A DNA stretch of 6,338 nt, taken from contig FR901011.1 in assembly GCA_000437555.1 (NCBI GenBank), positions 56,952 through 63,289 on the forward strand, in the 5' to 3' direction. The translations under genes were made by a program, and so were the position numbers. The notes below the pieces were generated by a model. That model was not told where the DNA came from. It saw only the letters and a list, made by a program, of their open reading frames with translations, and did no database searches. This document shows positions 1 to 5,719 of this stretch, piece after piece; the first letter of the stretch is position 1, and each line of letters opens with the position of its first letter. This DNA is from Acidaminococcus sp. CAG:917 (GTDB lineage Bacteria; Bacillota; Clostridia; Christensenellales; CAG-917).

Positions 1-1
1 A

Positions 2-421
2 ACAAAAGCGATAGGCGCAGGCGCTTCCGCAGTTATGATAGGAAGTCTTTTTGCGGGAACAAAAGAAAGTCCCGGCGAACTCGAGATGTTCCAGGGCAGA
101 AGCTTTAAGGTATACAGAGGTATGGGCTCTCTTTCCGCTATGGCGGCAGGCTCCAACGACAGATACTTCCAGGATAAAAACCAAAAGTTCGTCCCCGAAG
201 GCGTTGAGGGCAGAGTGCCTTTCAGAGGTCCCCTTTGCGATATAGTATATCAGCTTATGGGCGGCGTAAGAAGCGGTATGGGTTATTGCGGAATGCCTAC
301 CATCGACGATTTAAGACAAAAGGCACAGTTTGTCAAAATCACGTCGGCGTCGCTTGTTGAAAGCCATCCGCACGACATCACGATAACTAAAGAGGCCCCC
401 AACTATTCGACCAGAGGCTAA
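2..421 (+). CDS. guaB: IMP dehydrogenase, C-terminal part (5' end outside window)
   Basis: IMP dehydrogenase oxidises IMP to XMP with NAD+, the committed step of cytosolic guanine nucleotide synthesis. The visible 139 residues are the end of the TIM barrel. They start with TKAIGAGASAVMIGS and GSLFAGTKESPGE, the phosphate-binding region, then KVYRGMGSL, which contacts IMP. Next comes the mobile flap, with the Arg-Tyr pair of DRYFQ that serves catalysis in this family, and PEGVEGRVPFRG. The C-terminal segment has VRSGMGYCG and ends in APNYSTRG. The catalytic cysteine loop and the CBS domains lie upstream of the window. The reading frame is open to base 2 and closes with TAA at 419-421, followed by an inverted repeat. 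The protein looks normal; only the window edge truncates it. Confidence 0.97.
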   Translation, partial: TKAIGAGASAVMIGSLFAGTKESPGELEMFQGRSFKVYRGMGSLSAMAAGSNDRYFQDKNQKFVPEGVEGRVPFRGPLCDIVYQLMGGVRSGMGYCGMPTIDDLRQKAQFVKITSASLVESHPHDITITKEAPNYSTRG

Positions 422-447
422 TAAAATTTAAAGCAAAAATTAAAATC

Positions 448-495
448 AAACCGTTTTAAACAGACCGAAAAGGCGACGTTTAAAACGGTTTTAAA
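448..495 (+). terminator. Inverted repeat after guaB, probable terminator
   Basis: Bases 448-461 and 478-491 form a perfect 14-bp stem around a 16-base loop, starting 26 bases after the guaB stop. The stem is AT-rich with a CCG/CGG core, and the 3' arm runs into only a short TTTT (489-492), so it is weaker than a textbook intrinsic terminator. The 3' arm lies inside an odd palindrome (TTTAAAAC-G-GTTTTAAA, 479-495), so a protein-binding role is an alternative. Confidence 0.6.
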
Positions 496-582
496 AGAGA
501 AAACATTCAGCTTGCGGCAAGCCTGAAAATTTACGGTTTCGGACTATGCGGGCAGTTATCTTTTTTGAATAATCAGATTGAT

Positions 583-588
583 AAAAGG
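583..588 (+). promoter_or_regulatory. Ribosome binding site that fixes the amidohydrolase start
   Basis: AAAAGG lies 7 bases before the ATG at 596. It supports that ATG over the in-frame TTG at 578, which has no comparable site and would add six residues before the MIDTHVH start typical of the family. Confidence 0.65.
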
Positions 589-595
589 TATAAAA

Positions 596-1390
596 ATGAT
601 TGACACTCACGTGCACTTTTTTCCCGATAAGATAGCCGACAGGGCTGTCGTTAAACTTGCCGCAGCGGCAGGAAAGACACCCGCTACAAACGGCACGGCG
701 TCGGACACCGTTGCCAAAATGGACGAGTGGGGCGTGGATGAATGCTGGCTTATGTCTATCGCCACCAACGAAAGACAAATGCAAAGCGTAAACGATTTTG
801 CATTATCGGTAAAATCGGAAAGGATATATCCTTTCGCTTCGGTATATCCGCTCTCGCCGCTTGCCATGGACGAGCTTGAAAGAGTTTACTCTTTGGGATT
901 TAAAGGGATAAAACTTCACCCCGAATATCAGCAATTCGAGGTTTCCGACAAAAGAGTTTATCCTATTTACGAATTTATTTTATCGCACAATATGATGCTC
1001 ACTTTCCATGCGGGAAGGGACGTGGCGTATCCCGACACATACTACGCCTCGCCTAAGAGCATAAAAAAAGTTTTAGACGATTTTAAAGGCATTAAGATCA
1101 TCGCCGCCCATCTCGGCGGTTGGGAAGTGTGGTCTGATGTGCTCGAATACGAAGCGGGCAAAGACGTCTATTTCGATACCGCCTATCTTGACGGTATGAT
1201 TGACGAAAATATCTTAAAAGAAATTTTAAAAAAGCACCCCGTCGAAAGAATTCTGTTGGGCTCCGATTGCCCGTGGTCTACGCCGCTTAAAGAGGTCGGA
1301 CTTTTATCGAAGTATCTTAGCGACAAGGATTTGGAGCTTGTTTGCCACGCTAACGCCGAGGCTTTAAAAAACAGCGTTGAGAGAGGATAA
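596..1390 (+). CDS. Amidohydrolase-family metal-dependent hydrolase, substrate unknown
   Basis: This 264-aa protein belongs to the amidohydrolase-2-like branch of the TIM-barrel metal-dependent hydrolases, which includes hydrolases and decarboxylases. It is predicted to be cytosolic, with no signal peptide or membrane segment. Visible metal-site elements, counted from the ATG at 596, are H5-x-H7 at the first strand (DTHVH), H108 in GIKLHPE, H138 in TFHAGRD, H172 in AAHLGG and D224 in GSDCPWS. These cover the HxH, two later histidines and the terminal aspartate expected for catalysis. The length is normal for compact members. The ATG at 596 has a ribosome binding site and places DTHVH at the N-terminus, as usual. 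typA follows after 4 bases and its ribosome binding site lies in the last codons of this gene, so the two are probably co-transcribed. No convincing promoter was found in 492-580. The substrate cannot be told from sequence; fold and metal dependence are safe. Confidence 0.88.
   Translation: MIDTHVHFFPDKIADRAVVKLAAAAGKTPATNGTASDTVAKMDEWGVDECWLMSIATNERQMQSVNDFALSVKSERIYPFASVYPLSPLAMDELERVYSLGFKGIKLHPEYQQFEVSDKRVYPIYEFILSHNMMLTFHAGRDVAYPDTYYASPKSIKKVLDDFKGIKIIAAHLGGWEVWSDVLEYEAGKDVYFDTAYLDGMIDENILKEILKKHPVERILLGSDCPWSTPLKEVGLLSKYLSDKDLELVCHANAEALKNSVERG
1381..1386 (+). promoter_or_regulatory. Ribosome binding site that fixes the TTG start of typA
   Basis: GAGAGG sits in the last codons of the amidohydrolase, 8 bases before the TTG at 1395. 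The alternative in-frame TTG at 1377 lies upstream of this site and would give six extra residues not expected in TypA proteins. Confidence 0.7.
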
Positions 1391-1394
1391 CATT

Positions 1395-3224
1395 TTGGTC
1401 AGAGAAGATTTAAGAAACATTGCAATAATAGCGCACGTCGACCACGGCAAAACGACGCTTGTCGATGCTATGCTCAAGCAATCGGGCACTTTCAGAGAAA
1501 ATCAGCAGGTGGAAGTCAGAGTTATGGACAACAACGACCTCGAGAGAGAAAGGGGAATAACCATACTTGCCAAAAACACTTCCGTGCATTATAAGGATAA
1601 AAAGATAAACATCATCGACACCCCCGGACACGCAGATTTCGGAGGGGAAGTCGAAAGGGTTTTAAAAATGGTATCCGGCGTTCTGCTTTTGGTGGACGCC
1701 GCCGAAGGTCCTATGCCTCAGACGAGGTTCGTGCTTTCAAAGGCAATAGAGCTCGGACTCAAAATAATTATCGTCATCAACAAAATAGACCGCCCCGACG
1801 CGAGACTGTCAGAAGTGGGCGACGAAGTACTTGAGCTTTTCTTGGAACTCGGCGCTTCCGACGAACAGCTTTTCAGCCCGATTATTTATTGTTCAGGCAG
1901 AGGCGGCACGGCGACTAAGGATTATAGCGAGCCCAAAGATGATTTGACCGACCTTTTTGAAACAATCATCGACTATATCGAACCTCCGTCGGGCGACGAA
2001 AAGGCTCCGCTTCAGCTTCTTTGTTCGTCCATAGACTACAACGAATACGTCGGCAGAATAGGCATAGGCAAGATTGAAAGGGGCGTCATAAAAATGGGAC
2101 AGGAAGTCGCCGTCTGCGATTATCACGACAGCGACGTGTCATATAAGGGTAAAGTGGTATCCCTCTATCAGATAGAGGGATTAAAGCGTCAGAGCGTAGA
2201 GTCGGCGACTGTGGGCGATATAGTGTGTTTTTCGGGAATAGAAAACATCAAGATAGGCAACACGCTCACCGCACCGTCAAATCCCGAGCCCTTGCCGTTT
2301 GTCAAGATAAGCGAGCCGACTATCGAGATGACTTTTTCAGTTAACGATTCGCCGTTTGCAGGAAAAGAGGGTAAGTTTGTCACCTCGAGAAATTTGAGAG
2401 AAAGGCTTTACCGTGAGCTTTTAAAAGATATGTCGCTAAAAGTTCTCGATACGGACAGCACCGATTCGTTTAAGGTCTTGGGCAGGGGCGAGATGCACCT
2501 TTCCATACTCATCGAAACCATGCGCCGCGAGGGCTACGAATTTATGGTAGGAACGCCAAAGGTTTTGCTCAAAGAAATCGACGGCGTTACCTGTGAGCCT
2601 ATGGAACATCTTTACGTCGACGTCCCGCAGATAACAATGGGCACCGTTATGGAAGCTATGGGTGTAAGAAAGGGCGAACTAATTACGATGAACGCCGTCG
2701 GTAACCGTATGCGTCTCGAGTTTTCCATTCCGTCGAGAGGTCTGTTCGGTTTTAAAAACGAACTTCTCACCGCAACGAGAGGCGAGGGAATAATGAACAG
2801 CGCTTTTGAAGGCTATGCTCCGTATAAGGGCGCTATCCCGAGAAGATTTACCGGCTCTTTGGTCGCTTTCGAAACGGGCGAGGCGGCAACTTACGGACTC
2901 TTTAACGCTCAGGAGAGGGGAACGCTCTTTATCGAGCCGCAGACAAAGGTATACGAGGGAATGGTTGTGGGATATTCTCCCAAAAACGAGGACCTCAGAG
3001 TCAACGTGTGCAAAAAGAAGCACGTCACGAATATGAGAGCGGCGGGAAGCGACGAAGCGCTCAGGCTTAATCCCGTCAAAAAGATGAGCCTTGAAGAGGC
3101 AATCGAGTTTATCGCCGACGACGAGCTTTTGGAAATCACGCCTAAAAATATAAGGATAAGAAAAGTCATATTGGACGGAAGTCAGCGAATGAAACTGATG
3201 ATGAAAGAAAGAGAACAAGAATGA
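1395..3224 (+). CDS. typA: Ribosome-associated translational GTPase TypA/BipA
   Basis: TypA/BipA is an EF-G/LepA-like GTPase that binds the 70S ribosome and affects 50S assembly, stress response and growth at low temperature. With the TTG start at 1395 the protein has 609 aa, the usual family length, and begins VREDLRNIAIIAHVDHGKTT, the typical N-terminus. The G domain shows G1 AHVDHGKT (13-20), G2 RGITI (53-57), G3 DTPGH (75-79) and G4 NKID (129-132). The G5 loop appears to be the SGRGG stretch. EF-Tu domain II and EF-G-like domains III and V follow, with GRGEMHLSILIE and RGLFGFKNELLTATRG as landmarks. The TypA-specific C-terminal domain is present, with ATYGLFNAQERGTLFIEP and the AAGSDEALRL region near the end, so this is not EF-G or LepA. 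It is the second gene of a pair with the upstream amidohydrolase, and a strong terminator follows. Nothing looks damaged. Confidence 0.97.
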   Translation: MVREDLRNIAIIAHVDHGKTTLVDAMLKQSGTFRENQQVEVRVMDNNDLERERGITILAKNTSVHYKDKKINIIDTPGHADFGGEVERVLKMVSGVLLLVDAAEGPMPQTRFVLSKAIELGLKIIIVINKIDRPDARLSEVGDEVLELFLELGASDEQLFSPIIYCSGRGGTATKDYSEPKDDLTDLFETIIDYIEPPSGDEKAPLQLLCSSIDYNEYVGRIGIGKIERGVIKMGQEVAVCDYHDSDVSYKGKVVSLYQIEGLKRQSVESATVGDIVCFSGIENIKIGNTLTAPSNPEPLPFVKISEPTIEMTFSVNDSPFAGKEGKFVTSRNLRERLYRELLKDMSLKVLDTDSTDSFKVLGRGEMHLSILIETMRREGYEFMVGTPKVLLKEIDGVTCEPMEHLYVDVPQITMGTVMEAMGVRKGELITMNAVGNRMRLEFSIPSRGLFGFKNELLTATRGEGIMNSAFEGYAPYKGAIPRRFTGSLVAFETGEAATYGLFNAQERGTLFIEPQTKVYEGMVVGYSPKNEDLRVNVCKKKHVTNMRAAGSDEALRLNPVKKMSLEEAIEFIADDELLEITPKNIRIRKVILDGSQRMKLMMKEREQE

Positions 3225-3230
3225 TTTTAC

Positions 3231-3266
3231 AGACGGCACGGAATATATCCGACAGCCGTCTTTTTT
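3231..3266 (+). terminator. Intrinsic terminator of the amidohydrolase-typA unit
   Basis: AGACGGC (3231-3237) pairs perfectly with GCCGTCT (3255-3261), with a smaller inner stem CGG/CCG (3239-3241 with 3249-3251). A run of Ts follows (3261-3266). It begins 6 bases after the typA stop. Confidence 0.9.
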
Positions 3267-3306
3267 ATAATTTGCCGTGTTTTTAACGGGATTTTTCAAA
3301 ACGCTA

Positions 3307-3335
3307 TTGCCAAAATTCTGTTTGCCGTTTAAAAT
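3307..3335 (+). promoter_or_regulatory. Candidate upstream sigma-A promoter
   Basis: TTGCCA (3307-3312), a 17-base spacer and TAAAAT (3330-3335) each match the sigma-70/A consensus at five of six positions. Transcription would start near 3342, about 200 bases before the first downstream gene, giving a long leader or a short RNA. No other evidence supports its use. Confidence 0.4.
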
Positions 3336-3425
3336 GTTTACAGCAAGTTTAAAAACCATGCCGTCGCTTGTGCGGCACACGATGTCACTTTGGAATAATT
3401 TGTTATATAAATTATAAATAAATCG

Positions 3426-3454
3426 TTGACTAAAACGGCGGGCGGTAGTAGTAT
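3426..3454 (+). promoter_or_regulatory. Candidate sigma-A promoter of the ferredoxin-hydrogenase operon
   Basis: TTGACT (3426-3431), a 17-base spacer and TAGTAT (3449-3454) form a reasonable sigma-A promoter: five of six and four of six consensus matches. The start site would fall near 3461, giving a leader of about 80 bases. Two palindromes directly downstream cover the expected start site, which suggests repression. An overlapping TATTAT (3452-3457) could serve as an alternative -10 with a longer spacer. Confidence 0.55.
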
Positions 3455-3456
3455 TA

Positions 3457-3479
3457 TATCGATAATAAAATATCGATAT
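3457..3479. promoter_or_regulatory. Paired TATCGATA palindromes, candidate operator
   Basis: TATCGATA (3457-3464) is an 8-base perfect palindrome and ATATCGATAT (3470-3479) a 10-base one. They share the same core, with centres 14 bases apart. They overlap the expected transcription start of the promoter at 3426-3454, a position suited to a repressor. The regulator is not in the window. A Rex-type site (TTGTTAA/TTAACAA) is not seen. That this is an operator is inference from symmetry and position. Confidence 0.45.
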
Positions 3480-3540
3480 AATGAAAATATAACTGTCACA
3501 TTCCCAAGGGGAGAGGCGTTTTAGGCATAAGGAGCGGAAA

Positions 3541-3780
3541 ATGAAAATTACTGTTTGTATCGGTTCGTCATGCCATATCAAAGGCTCAAGGCAGGTTGTC
3601 GAAGCTCTCAAAGAGCTTATCGAGCAAAACAAGCTGTCGGACAAAGTAGAGGTGGGCGGCACTTTTTGCATGAGCAAATGTCAGGACGGCGTTTGCGTCA
3701 CCGTCGACGACAAATTCTTTTCGGTAAGTCCCGAAACGGTCGACGAGTTTTTTGAAAACGAAGTCAAAGCGAAGGTGTAG
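3541..3780 (+). CDS. Small thioredoxin-like [2Fe-2S] ferredoxin, first copy
   Basis: This 79-aa protein is a stand-alone thioredoxin-like [2Fe-2S] ferredoxin, related to the NuoE/HydC-type electron-transfer subunits but without their N-terminal helical part. The cluster ligands follow the family pattern: C6 and C11 (CIGSSC, CX4C) and C43 and C47 (CMSKC, CX3C). A fifth cysteine, C52, lies just after the last ligand. VTVDD, a conserved feature of the family, follows. AAGGAG at 3529-3534, 6 bases before the ATG, makes the start secure. It is the first gene of the operon and ends 2 bases before a homologous second copy. The likely role is electron exchange with the downstream hydrogenase-like sensor. 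That partner is inferred from gene order; the fold and cluster type follow from the motif. Confidence 0.88.
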   Translation: MKITVCIGSSCHIKGSRQVVEALKELIEQNKLSDKVEVGGTFCMSKCQDGVCVTVDDKFFSVSPETVDEFFENEVKAKV

Positions 3781-3782
3781 TT

Positions 3783-4028
3783 ATGATAATACAAATCTGC
3801 GTAGGTTCGTCGTGTCATCTTAAAGGTTCGGAAGAAGTGGTTGAGCTTTTTCAGAACGAGATAGAAAAGCGTAAGCTGGATGGCGATATAACGCTTGCCG
3901 GCAGTTTTTGCACGGGCAGGTGCAATCGCGACGGCGTTACCGTGACTGTGGACGACGAGATTTTCACGGGTGTGACTAAAGAAAATTTCAAAGAATTTTT
4001 TGAAAAGAACGTTGTGGCAAAGCTTTAA
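3783..4028 (+). CDS. Small thioredoxin-like [2Fe-2S] ferredoxin, second copy
   Basis: This 81-aa protein is a paralogue of the gene before it. It shares the GSSCH-x-KGS N-terminal motif and the VTVDD segment. Its [2Fe-2S] ligands are at the same positions: C6 and C11 (CVGSSC) and C43 and C47 (CTGRC). It lacks the fifth cysteine of the first copy, with threonine in the matching place, and has one extra residue after C47. The ribosome binding site GAAGGTG (3771-3777) lies in the end of the first copy, so translation of the two is probably linked. The sensor gene follows after 14 bases. The pair looks like an old tandem duplication that has since diverged. Whether the copies have different partners or potentials cannot be read from sequence. 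Confidence 0.88.
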   Translation: MIIQICVGSSCHLKGSEEVVELFQNEIEKRKLDGDITLAGSFCTGRCNRDGVTVTVDDEIFTGVTKENFKEFFEKNVVAKL

Positions 4029-4042
4029 AGAGGGAGTAAGTT

Positions 4043-5719
4043 ATGTCAAGCTGTTTTACACTTAAAAAATCAAATTGCAAAAACTGTTATAAGTGCATAA
4101 GGCACTGCCCCGTAAAATCAATACGATTTTCCGGCTCTCAGGCGCATATCATAGACAACGAGTGTATCTTGTGCGGACACTGTTTTGTCGTCTGTCCGCA
4201 AAACGCAAAACAGATAGCGGACGAAACGGAAAAGGTCAAGGTTTTGCTTCAGAGCGGCGACCCCGTTATAGTTTCGCTTGCGCCGTCTTTTATAGCAAAC
4301 TATGAAAATGTCGGTATAGAATCGATGAAAGAGGGGCTTAAAAAATTAGGTTTTGCAGACGTCGAGGAAACCGCGCTCGGCGCAACCATGGTAAAGCGGG
4401 AATATGAAAGAATTTTGAACGAGGAGGGCAGAGACGTAGTTATATCTTCGTGCTGTCACTCAATTAACCTTTTAATTCAGAAATATTTTCCCAAAGAACT
4501 TGACTGTTTAGCGGACGTACTCTCGCCGATGCAGGCGCATTGCACGGAAATAAAAAAGAAAAATCTCAAGGCAAAGACGGTGTTTATAGGACCTTGCGTC
4601 GCCAAAAAGGACGAGGCTCAGATGTATGACGGTATAGTGGACGCCGTTCTCACTTTCGAGCAGCTTACCGAATGGCTTAAAGCGGAAAATATCGAGCTTA
4701 AGCAGGACGTCAAAAAAAACGACGAATCGCTTGCGAGATTTTTCCCGACCACGGGCGGTATTTTAAAAACCATGGTGGACGCAAGCCCGGAATACAACTA
4801 TCTCGCACTTGACGGAGTGGAAAACTGTATTGCCGCGCTCAAAGATATAGAGAGCGGAAAAATTCACAATTGTTTTATTGAAATGTCGGCATGCGTGGGC
4901 GGCTGTATAGGCGGTCCCGTCATGGAAAAGTATCACGACAAACCGATAAACGACTACATAGCGGTAGCGAACTATGCGGGCAAAAAGGATTTCAATATTC
5001 CTCAGCCGCAAAACGCCGAGATGAGAAAGACTTTCGATATTATCGATACCAGCGCTATGATGCCGTCGGAATCGGAGATAAAGGAAATTCTCAAAAATAT
5101 GGGCAAATTCAGTCCCGCTCAGGAGCTCAACTGCGGCTCATGCGGATACGATACCTGCCGAGCCAAGGCGATTGCTATATATCAGGGCAAAGCGGAAATA
5201 TCGATGTGTCTGCCTTATCTCAAGGAAAAGGCGGAAAGTTTTTCGGATACAATAGTCAAGAACACGCCCAACGGGCTTTTTGTGTTAAACGACAAGCTTG
5301 AAGTTCAGCAGATAAATTCCGCCGCACTCAAAATTATGAATATACGTTCCGCTTCCGACGTTATGGGAGAGCAGGTGATAAGAATACTTGACCCCGCTCC
5401 GTTTATGAACGTGCAGAAGACGGGCAGGGGAGTTTATAATCAAAGGACTTATCTTGCCGAATACGGACGCTACGTCGAGCAGACCATTGTTCCCGACAAA
5501 GAGAGCCGTATGCTCATCTGTATTATGAGGGACGTTACCGACGAGGAGAGCGAAAAGGAAAAGAAGGAAGCGATTTCCCGTCAGACGGTGGAAGTCGCCG
5601 ACAAGGTCGTCGACAAACAGATGCGCATTGTTCAGGAGATTGCCTCGCTTCTCGGCGAAACGGCGGCGGAAACGAAAATCGCGCTTTCTAAACTTAAGGA
5701 GTTTGTGGCAGATGAATGA
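4043..5719 (+). CDS. Sensory-type [FeFe]-hydrogenase-like protein with PAS domain (HydS-like)
   Basis: This 558-aa cytosolic multidomain protein resembles the sensory [FeFe]-hydrogenases of Clostridia, thought to sense H2 or redox state rather than turn over H2 in bulk. Domains in order: two [4Fe-4S] motifs (C12, C15, C18, C22 and C41, C44, C47, C51); an H-cluster domain (about 70-300); a CX2CGX4C motif with a later cysteine (C364, C367, C372, C389), a probable extra [4Fe-4S] site; a PAS domain (about 400-505); and a charged helical, probably coiled-coil tail (about 508-558). The H-cluster motifs are L1 SSCCHS (C137, C138), L2 GPCVAKKDE (C185, K188) and L3 EMSACVGGCIGGP (C284, C288), so all four expected cysteine ligands are present. 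Departures from catalytic enzymes are His139 for the usual proline, G183 and S282 for two methionines, and P292 for the third glycine of GGG. AGGGAG at 4031-4036 supports the start. The end overlaps the phosphatase gene. It is not a classical HydA. A sensing role is inference. Confidence 0.9.
   Translation: MSSCFTLKKSNCKNCYKCIRHCPVKSIRFSGSQAHIIDNECILCGHCFVVCPQNAKQIADETEKVKVLLQSGDPVIVSLAPSFIANYENVGIESMKEGLKKLGFADVEETALGATMVKREYERILNEEGRDVVISSCCHSINLLIQKYFPKELDCLADVLSPMQAHCTEIKKKNLKAKTVFIGPCVAKKDEAQMYDGIVDAVLTFEQLTEWLKAENIELKQDVKKNDESLARFFPTTGGILKTMVDASPEYNYLALDGVENCIAALKDIESGKIHNCFIEMSACVGGCIGGPVMEKYHDKPINDYIAVANYAGKKDFNIPQPQNAEMRKTFDIIDTSAMMPSESEIKEILKNMGKFSPAQELNCGSCGYDTCRAKAIAIYQGKAEISMCLPYLKEKAESFSDTIVKNTPNGLFVLNDKLEVQQINSAALKIMNIRSASDVMGEQVIRILDPAPFMNVQKTGRGVYNQRTYLAEYGRYVEQTIVPDKESRMLICIMRDVTDEESEKEKKEAISRQTVEVADKVVDKQMRIVQEIASLLGETAAETKIALSKLKEFVADE
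5696..5701 (+). promoter_or_regulatory. Ribosome binding site of the phosphatase inside the sensor gene
   Basis: AAGGAG lies within the last codons of the hydrogenase-like gene, 10 bases before the ATG at 5712. It supports that start, which overlaps the preceding stop by 8 bases. The ATG at 5716 is in another frame and is not used. Confidence 0.65.

Larger units (their letters stand above)
3267..3540. other. Intergenic regulatory region, no gene seen
   Basis: These 274 bases separate the typA terminator from the ferredoxin-hydrogenase operon. They are AT-rich and carry no supported gene on either strand. They hold a promoter-like pair at 3307-3335, a direct repeat of GTTTAAAA (3327-3334 and 3347-3354, 20 bases apart), a short hairpin TGCCG/CGGCA (3359-3363 with 3373-3377), a second promoter-like pair at 3426-3454, and two palindromes at 3457-3479. 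The last 60 bases or so would be the 5' leader, ending in a clear ribosome binding site. Confidence 0.75.

Noticed and set aside
508..525. Hairpin CAGCTTG/CAAG-C-CTG as a terminator or riboswitch
   Set aside because: The stem is short with a bulge and a 3-base loop, no T-run follows, and no known riboswitch pattern is visible.
578..595. Upstream TTG start for the amidohydrolase
   Set aside because: The ATG at 596 has a ribosome binding site 7 bases away and gives the family-typical MIDTHVH N-terminus.
1377..1394. Upstream TTG start for typA overlapping the amidohydrolase
   Set aside because: The GAGAGG site at 1381-1386 lies after it and fits the TTG at 1395, which gives the usual TypA N-terminus.
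3457..3479. Rex (NADH-sensing) operator
   Set aside because: The Rex consensus half-sites TTGTTAA/TTAACAA are absent; the core here is TATCGATA.
2679..3677. 332-codon open frame on the minus strand
   Set aside because: It runs antisense through the end of typA, its terminator, the promoter region and the first ferredoxin, all well supported on the + strand. Its translation shows no recognisable domain, so it is a shadow.
4891..5301. 136-codon + strand frame inside the sensor gene
   Set aside because: It lies in an alternate frame of the HydS-like gene; its product is rich in Arg, Gln and Ser, as shadow frames often are, with no recognisable motif.
4043..5719. Catalytic or bifurcating [FeFe]-hydrogenase HydA
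   Set aside because: The altered L1-L3 motifs, the C-terminal PAS domain and the neighbouring phosphatase fit the sensory type better; no HydB-like flavoprotein is present in the window.
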